Below, one piece after another: positions 5,619-7,947 of a stretch of 7,947 nt of DNA (within the stretch, counting starts at the first letter, position 1; each line of letters opens with the position of its first letter). The stretch spans positions 1-7,947 of the forward strand of contig NMQN01000053.1 of NCBI GenBank assembly GCA_003575245.1, read 5' to 3'. This DNA is from Candidatus Atribacteria bacterium 1244-E10-H5-B2 (GTDB taxonomy: Bacteria; Atribacterota; JS1; SB-45; 34-128). Made by a program: the position numbers and the translations under genes. Under the pieces are notes generated by a model. That model did no database searches. It worked only from the letters and a program-made list of their open reading frames with translations, and was not told the origin of the DNA.

Positions 5619-6008
5619 TTAAATATAACCATAAATTAGCATTTCGAGTTCTACTTCTCTATTTTCTTCCCTTCTATTTTTCCAAGTAACTGTAGTAATT
5701 ACTCGCTTTAAATCATTCCTTTCTACACCCCCGATAACTTCATTTGTGATATTTGTTGAAATTGAAAATTTTTCTTTATAGTCAAGGGGAGTTTCTCCAA
5801 TAATCAAAGTTTCAAAAGGCTTATTTTTTATGCTCTCCATTTCTCCGCGAGCGTAGTTAGTAGCAACGGTTCTATCCCGGGCATCTGCCATCCCCATAAA
5901 ACCAGTACTGTAAGCTTGAAATATTCCGAATACTACAAATGCTAGGATTGCTACTGCAACCATTAATTCAATTAATGAGAAGCCTTTTTGTAACAATTTA
6001 TTCCTCAT
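5619..6008 (-). CDS. Type IV pilin-like (PilV-type) minor pilin
   Basis: The 129-residue protein has a classical prepilin signal: a short basic leader MRNKLLQKG, cleavage after G9, F10 as the new N-terminus, and E14 at +5 within GFSLIELMVAVAILAFVVFG. The hydrophobic helix is followed by an amphipathic segment (TNYARGEMESIKNKPFETL) and a beta-rich C-terminus with RVITTVTWKNRREENREVELEMLIYG, the pattern of PilV-type minor pilins, in which a 'V.V.W' strand ends the domain. It needs a prepilin peptidase and assembly ATPase, neither present here. The ATG overlaps the stop of the zinc-ribbon gene (ATGA), indicating translational coupling. The SD AAGGAG is ten bases upstream. Confidence 0.9.
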   Translation of the reverse strand: MRNKLLQKGFSLIELMVAVAILAFVVFGIFQAYSTGFMGMADARDRTVATNYARGEMESIKNKPFETLIIGETPLDYKEKFSISTNITNEVIGGVERNDLKRVITTVTWKNRREENREVELEMLIYGYI

Positions 6009-6136
6009 TTTTTATTTGCTCCTTTCAATTGTTCTTCTATCACGAGCTCTAATTTACCACCACATTTAGAGCAAATTTCCTCAACTGCCCAACCTGTAAA
6101 GACCTGTCCACAATCGACACAAATATACCTTTTCAT
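6005..6136 (-). CDS. Mini zinc-ribbon protein
   Basis: The frame from ATG 6136 gives 43 residues. A further upstream ATG at 6187 would give 60, but it runs into the preceding gene and has no SD, while GGAGAAAGGAG sits just ahead of 6136. The protein is essentially one zinc ribbon: C6-x2-C9 in ICVDCG and C22-x2-C25 in ICSKCGG, with a GW in the middle and a Lys/Glu tail. Rubredoxin-like or rubrerythrin C-terminal-like knuckles have this form. It probably binds one Zn or Fe. Partner and role are unknown. It is coupled to the pilin gene downstream by a 4-base overlap and lies 19 bases after the membrane protein gene. Confidence 0.7.
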   Translation of the reverse strand: MKRYICVDCGQVFTGWAVEEICSKCGGKLELVIEEQLKGANKK

Positions 6137-6155
6137 TTTTTTCTCCTTTCTCCTT

Positions 6156-6386
6156 TTATTTTTTATCTTCAAATAGTCCATATTCAAAAAGGATAATACC
6201 GATTAAAGAAAAGAGCCACAGATACCAAGTTTTTCCCCAATCAAAAGGATTATGAGTCCATCCAAAGCTTAGGCTCTTCGAATCCAAGCTCCTCTCGACA
6301 CCCAAATAATAGGCAATAGTAAGGGTAACCAAGAAAATAATAACTGGTACAAAAATTGCCAAAATTATCTTTTGGTTTTTATTCAT
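6156..6386 (-). CDS. Small two-span membrane protein
   Basis: The 76-residue product has two transmembrane helices, about residues 7-28 (IILAIFVPVIIFLVTLTIAYYL) and 53-69 (TWYLWLFSLIGIILFEYG). They are joined by a loop with THNPFDWGKTW, which looks like the conserved piece, and a short charged tail FEDKK. Both termini are probably cytoplasmic. The SD AGGAGGAAGGAG is strong. It is 22 bases after the DUF5655-like gene and 19 bases before the zinc-ribbon start, so it is in the same operon as the pilins. I recall small proteins with an NPFDWGKTW loop in other bacteria but no function for them. Confidence 0.8.
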   Translation of the reverse strand: MNKNQKIILAIFVPVIIFLVTLTIAYYLGVERSLDSKSLSFGWTHNPFDWGKTWYLWLFSLIGIILFEYGLFEDKK

Positions 6387-6408
6387 TTTGTTACTCCTTC
6401 CTCCTTCA

Positions 6409-7083
6409 TTATTTTAGAATAGTCTCCTGCAAAATTCTATTTAGAAGTTCCTTTTGACTCTTTAAAATTTTAAAACGCACGTCTATATATCCGTTACCGT
6501 CTACGCTCAAATCAAGCGACGGTCTGAATACTTCTGTCGGTTTTACCGGCTCAATTACTTTTCTTTCTATCTGCTCAACTTCTTTTATCCGCTCTAAGGG
6601 AGTTCTTTTCCTTACTTTTCGATTGGCTATCCCCTGGAAGGCCTTTTTAATGATACCAAAAGCGACGTCTAACATAGCCTCTTTGTTCTGCAGAAATTCC
6701 CTCATATCGTCGAAAGAGATCAGGACTCCGACCCTACGACTTACCGGCTCATAATCCCTAACAAAAAGAGGTACAGCACCGAGAGAAGTATAAGGAATTT
6801 TAGCCCAAAGCTTCAAAGTTTCTTTCTGCCGGAGCACAATATGACAAAATAGCAACCCATTATAAGAATATTTGATATAGGTTTCTAAAAATTCCTTTCT
6901 GACCCCGGTTTTTAGATTCATAATGAATTTATCCAACTCCAGGTATAAATCGACGCTCCACTCTGCCCGACCTTTAGTATGAAATTCCTCGTCAAATTTC
7001 ATCTTTTTAATCCCCCTAATTTTTTCTTTTCTCTCCTCTAAAAATTGAGACTGAAAATCATAATCGACTACATCTTTCTCCAT
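6409..7083 (-). CDS. DUF5655-like protein of unknown function
   Basis: The 224-residue protein has no signal or membrane segment. Residues about 44-150 (VDLYLELDKFI..., a YIKYSYNGLLFCHIV strand pair, ...KLWAKIPYT..., then LISFDDMREFL and the helix LDVAFGIIKKAF) follow the pattern of DUF5655, a small alpha/beta domain often found at the C-terminus of DUF4268/restriction-like proteins or alone. A charged linker (156-180) leads to a second small segment, SLDLSVDGNGYIDVRFKILK, with a beta-hairpin and a final helix. Biochemical role of the family is not established. ATG 7083 follows AAAGGGGG. It is the first gene after leader copy C and heads the operon that ends with the pilins, so a role in pilus or surface biology is possible but not shown. 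Confidence 0.55.
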   Translation of the reverse strand: MEKDVVDYDFQSQFLEERKEKIRGIKKMKFDEEFHTKGRAEWSVDLYLELDKFIMNLKTGVRKEFLETYIKYSYNGLLFCHIVLRQKETLKLWAKIPYTSLGAVPLFVRDYEPVSRRVGVLISFDDMREFLQNKEAMLDVAFGIIKKAFQGIANRKVRKRTPLERIKEVEQIERKVIEPVKPTEVFRPSLDLSVDGNGYIDVRFKILKSQKELLNRILQETILK

Positions 7084-7103
7084 AGAAATACCCCCTTTAA
7101 ATA

Positions 7104-7187
7104 TCCCCTATCCCCTAAGATAAAGGTTAAAAAAAGAAGGGGACAGGGGACTGGCAATCCGGATAACGCATAGAGAGTCAGATTGCC
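7104..7187 (-). ncRNA. Repeated two-hairpin leader, copy C (pilin operon)
   Basis: Minus-strand P1 is GGCAATCTG (7187-7179) with CGGATTGCC (7161-7153), nine pairs. An AG linker follows. P2 is TCCCCTGTCCCCT (7150-7138) with AGGGGATAGGGGA (7116-7104), 13 pairs with one G-T. Then ATATTTAAA, the SD and ATG 7083 follow. Compared with copy A, P2 shows C-G to T-A and T-A to C-G replacements on both arms, and P1 changes T-G and G-T wobbles to C-G and A-T. The P2 loop has TTTAACCTTTA, shared with the element at 972-1060. The alternative P1/P2 pairing of copies A and B is not kept here. Confidence 0.7.
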
Positions 7188-7209
7188 GGATTATCTCTCG
7201 ACTATCCCT

Positions 7210-7293
7210 CTAATCCTCACTCTTCCAGTCGGTGATAAAAATTACCGCTACAAATACTATTACAATTATAATCGCCAAAAATTCTGTACTCAT
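7210..7293 (-). CDS. 27-residue single-span membrane microprotein
   Basis: ATG 7293 follows AAAAGGAG at normal spacing and the frame ends at TAG 7212-7210. The product is MSTEF, then a continuous hydrophobic stretch LAIIIVIVFVAVIFI, then TDWKSED: one transmembrane helix with an acidic cytoplasmic or external tail and an N-terminus with one Glu. Codon use and the strong SD, together with a leader copy just before it and another just after it, make this a real gene rather than chance. Small single-span proteins of this form often act as regulators of membrane complexes, holin-like proteins or toxins, but nothing here decides between them. No family recognised. Confidence 0.65.
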   Translation of the reverse strand: MSTEFLAIIIVIVFVAVIFITDWKSED

Positions 7294-7315
7294 TTTTAAA
7301 CTCCTTTTAAATTTC

Positions 7316-7392
7316 CCCTGCCCCCCGGGGAAATGATTACAAAAGCCGAAGAGCAGGGATCGGCAATCCGGGGAATTGGAAACCGGACCACC
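7316..7392 (-). ncRNA. Repeated two-hairpin leader, copy B (microprotein gene)
   Basis: Minus-strand P1 is GGTGGTCCGG (7392-7383) with CCGGATTGCC (7371-7362), ten pairs around an 11-base loop. A GAT linker follows. P2 is CCCTGCTCTTCGG (7358-7346) with CCGGGGGGCAGGG (7328-7316), 13 pairs with wobbles around a 17-base loop. Then GAAATTTAAA, AGGAG and ATG 7293 follow. The alternative fold of copy A is kept with compensating changes: TTCCCCGG at the 3' side of P1 can pair with CCGGGGGG of P2. The leader is only slightly shorter than the coding region it precedes. Confidence 0.75.
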
Positions 7393-7421
7393 AAAAAATT
7401 TTATTTTTTCTCCTATTTCGG

Positions 7422-7441
7422 TAGGTAGTTCGCTCTACCTA
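7422..7441 (-). repeat. Hairpin directly after the stop of the secreted-protein gene
   Basis: TAGGTAG and CTACCTA are perfect seven-base complements around a six-base loop, beginning at the base after the stop codon on the minus strand. No T-run follows, so it is not a standard terminator; it may protect the 3' end of a processed transcript ahead of leader copy B. Confidence 0.4.
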
Positions 7442-7912
7442 TTATTCTCTTTCAATTACGGTAAATGCTCCGTCAATAGTAACTGCCGGGACTGATCCAT
7501 TTAACACCACAACCCAAGAGTGTTCACCCGGTTTAAATGGGGGGTGTCGATATATCCAAGTTAATGCCCAATATGTTCCCATATTTTTTATTGTAAAATA
7601 TTTTAAAGGGTCTTTAACTTCCTTATCATCAAGGTAAAACTCCATTTCTAAACCTGCAAGGAGTTCGATATGGGTTTCCTCTGTACTTGATCCCCAACCG
7701 AGATCAAATCTAAACCATGTCCCGGTGTATACTTCCGGGTGTGGATTAGACCACAAATATTGCCATACCCAAATGTTCTCAGATTCTCGACCAGAGGCTT
7801 CACCGGGAGGCAACATTTGTACTCCCTGCCCTTGAGGCAACGCCTGAGCTAAGGGATTCAATACAAGCCCTAAAAGTACTATCGCCACTATTAAATACAA
7901 TAATTTTCTCAT
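7442..7912 (-). CDS. Secreted beta-rich protein of unknown function
   Basis: The 156-residue product has a Sec signal peptide: MRK, a hydrophobic core to about residue 18, and a likely cleavage at AQA-LP (residues 23-25). The mature chain begins with a Gly/Pro/Gln-rich part, then Trp- and Tyr-rich strands (WVWQYLWSNPH, GTWFRFDLGWG), a LEMEFYLDDKEVKDP strand-turn, YWALTWIYRHPPFKPGEHSW and a C-terminal DGAFTVIE. The 'PP..PGEHSW.V.' piece resembles the F-G edge of an Ig-like or other beta-sandwich domain, where 'L..G.H...V' is common. No cell-wall anchor is seen. ATG 7912 follows AGGAGGAG. Its neighbours with signal peptides, lipobox and pilin signals point to surface work. No family named. Confidence 0.75.
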   Translation of the reverse strand: MRKLLYLIVAIVLLGLVLNPLAQALPQGQGVQMLPPGEASGRESENIWVWQYLWSNPHPEVYTGTWFRFDLGWGSSTEETHIELLAGLEMEFYLDDKEVKDPLKYFTIKNMGTYWALTWIYRHPPFKPGEHSWVVVLNGSVPAVTIDGAFTVIERE

Positions 7913-7931
7913 TAAAATTCTCCTCCTAAAA

Positions 7932-7947
7932 TTTTAAATATCTCCTA
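7932..7947 (-). promoter_or_regulatory. Probable 3' end of a fourth leader copy, cut by window edge
   Basis: The minus strand from the window edge reads TAGGAGATATTTAAAA and continues into the SD of the secreted-protein gene. Copies A and C have GGGATATTT and GGGGATATTTAAA at the same distance from their SD, just after the 3' arm of P2. Only the last bases of the arm are inside the window, so this is a prediction. Confidence 0.35.

Noticed and set aside
5597..5632. Longer start of the PilX-like gene
   Set aside because: It would add 12 residues ahead of a basic prepilin leader and overlap the pilin gene, and the strong SD GAGGTGATC fits only the ATG at 5596.
6137..6187. Longer start of the zinc-ribbon gene
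   Set aside because: It overlaps the preceding membrane-protein gene, has no SD, and the added residues are Lys-rich sequence read from the SD region itself.
3689..7392. Leaders as integron attC sites between gene cassettes
   Set aside because: One-direction small genes with palindromic spacers recall a cassette array, but paired RYYYAAC/GTTRRRY core sites are not present in the three homologous copies, the elements sit at a fixed distance before start codons, and one block is a tight five-gene operon.
4292..7392. Leaders as miniature transposons (MITE/REP)
   Set aside because: No terminal inverted repeats with target duplications are visible, copies differ by compensating changes, and placement before SDs is regular.

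Overview
The window looks like low-GC bacterial (or bacterial virus) DNA. Strong AGGAGG/AGGTGAT-type Shine-Dalgarno (SD) sites sit in front of almost every gene, AGA and ATA codons are frequent, and every supported gene lies on the minus strand, so transcription runs from the high coordinates to the low ones. The host phylum cannot be fixed by eye. An anaerobic Firmicutes- or Atribacterota-like lineage is only a guess. No rRNA, tRNA, CRISPR or transposase was seen.

In transcription order, the right part (7912 to 4385) holds a secreted beta-rich protein, a 27-residue single-span membrane microprotein, and a tight operon of five genes: a DUF5655-like protein, a two-span membrane protein, a tiny zinc ribbon, a type IV pilin-like protein with a textbook GFSLIEL signal, and a PilX-like protein with a probable beta-solenoid body. 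An NTF2-like lipoprotein follows (4266-3844). The left part (3820 to 1) is a virion morphogenesis module: an extended -10 promoter, a 47-aa phage-type basic protein with a TTG start, an intrinsic terminator, a 58-aa very basic protein coupled to the large terminase (TerL), a second good promoter, a winged-helix/coiled-coil protein, and an HK97-fold major capsid protein cut by the left edge. The last of these is read from the edge-truncated reverse strand. No portal or protease lies between terminase and capsid.

The most unusual content is between the genes. Three leaders (4292-4372, 7104-7187, 7316-7392) are recognisably homologous. Each is a 9-10 bp hairpin (P1), a two-base linker and a 13-bp hairpin (P2), followed by an ATATTTAAA-like stretch, an SD and a start codon. 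The stems differ between copies by paired changes, which argues for a conserved RNA structure. A fourth copy seems to be cut by the right edge. Leaders of similar plan but different sequence precede the 47-aa gene (3689-3767) and lie between the winged-helix and capsid genes (972-1060, with a possible pseudoknot). The capsid gene's SD is buried in a perfect 13-bp stem (724-781).

My reading is a virus, prophage or virus-derived element carrying pilin-like and secreted accessory genes, with translation or RNA stability of individual gene blocks set by structured leaders. The shared leaders are the only link between the pilin part and the capsid part besides common orientation, so a host/prophage boundary somewhere around 3780-3850 remains possible.
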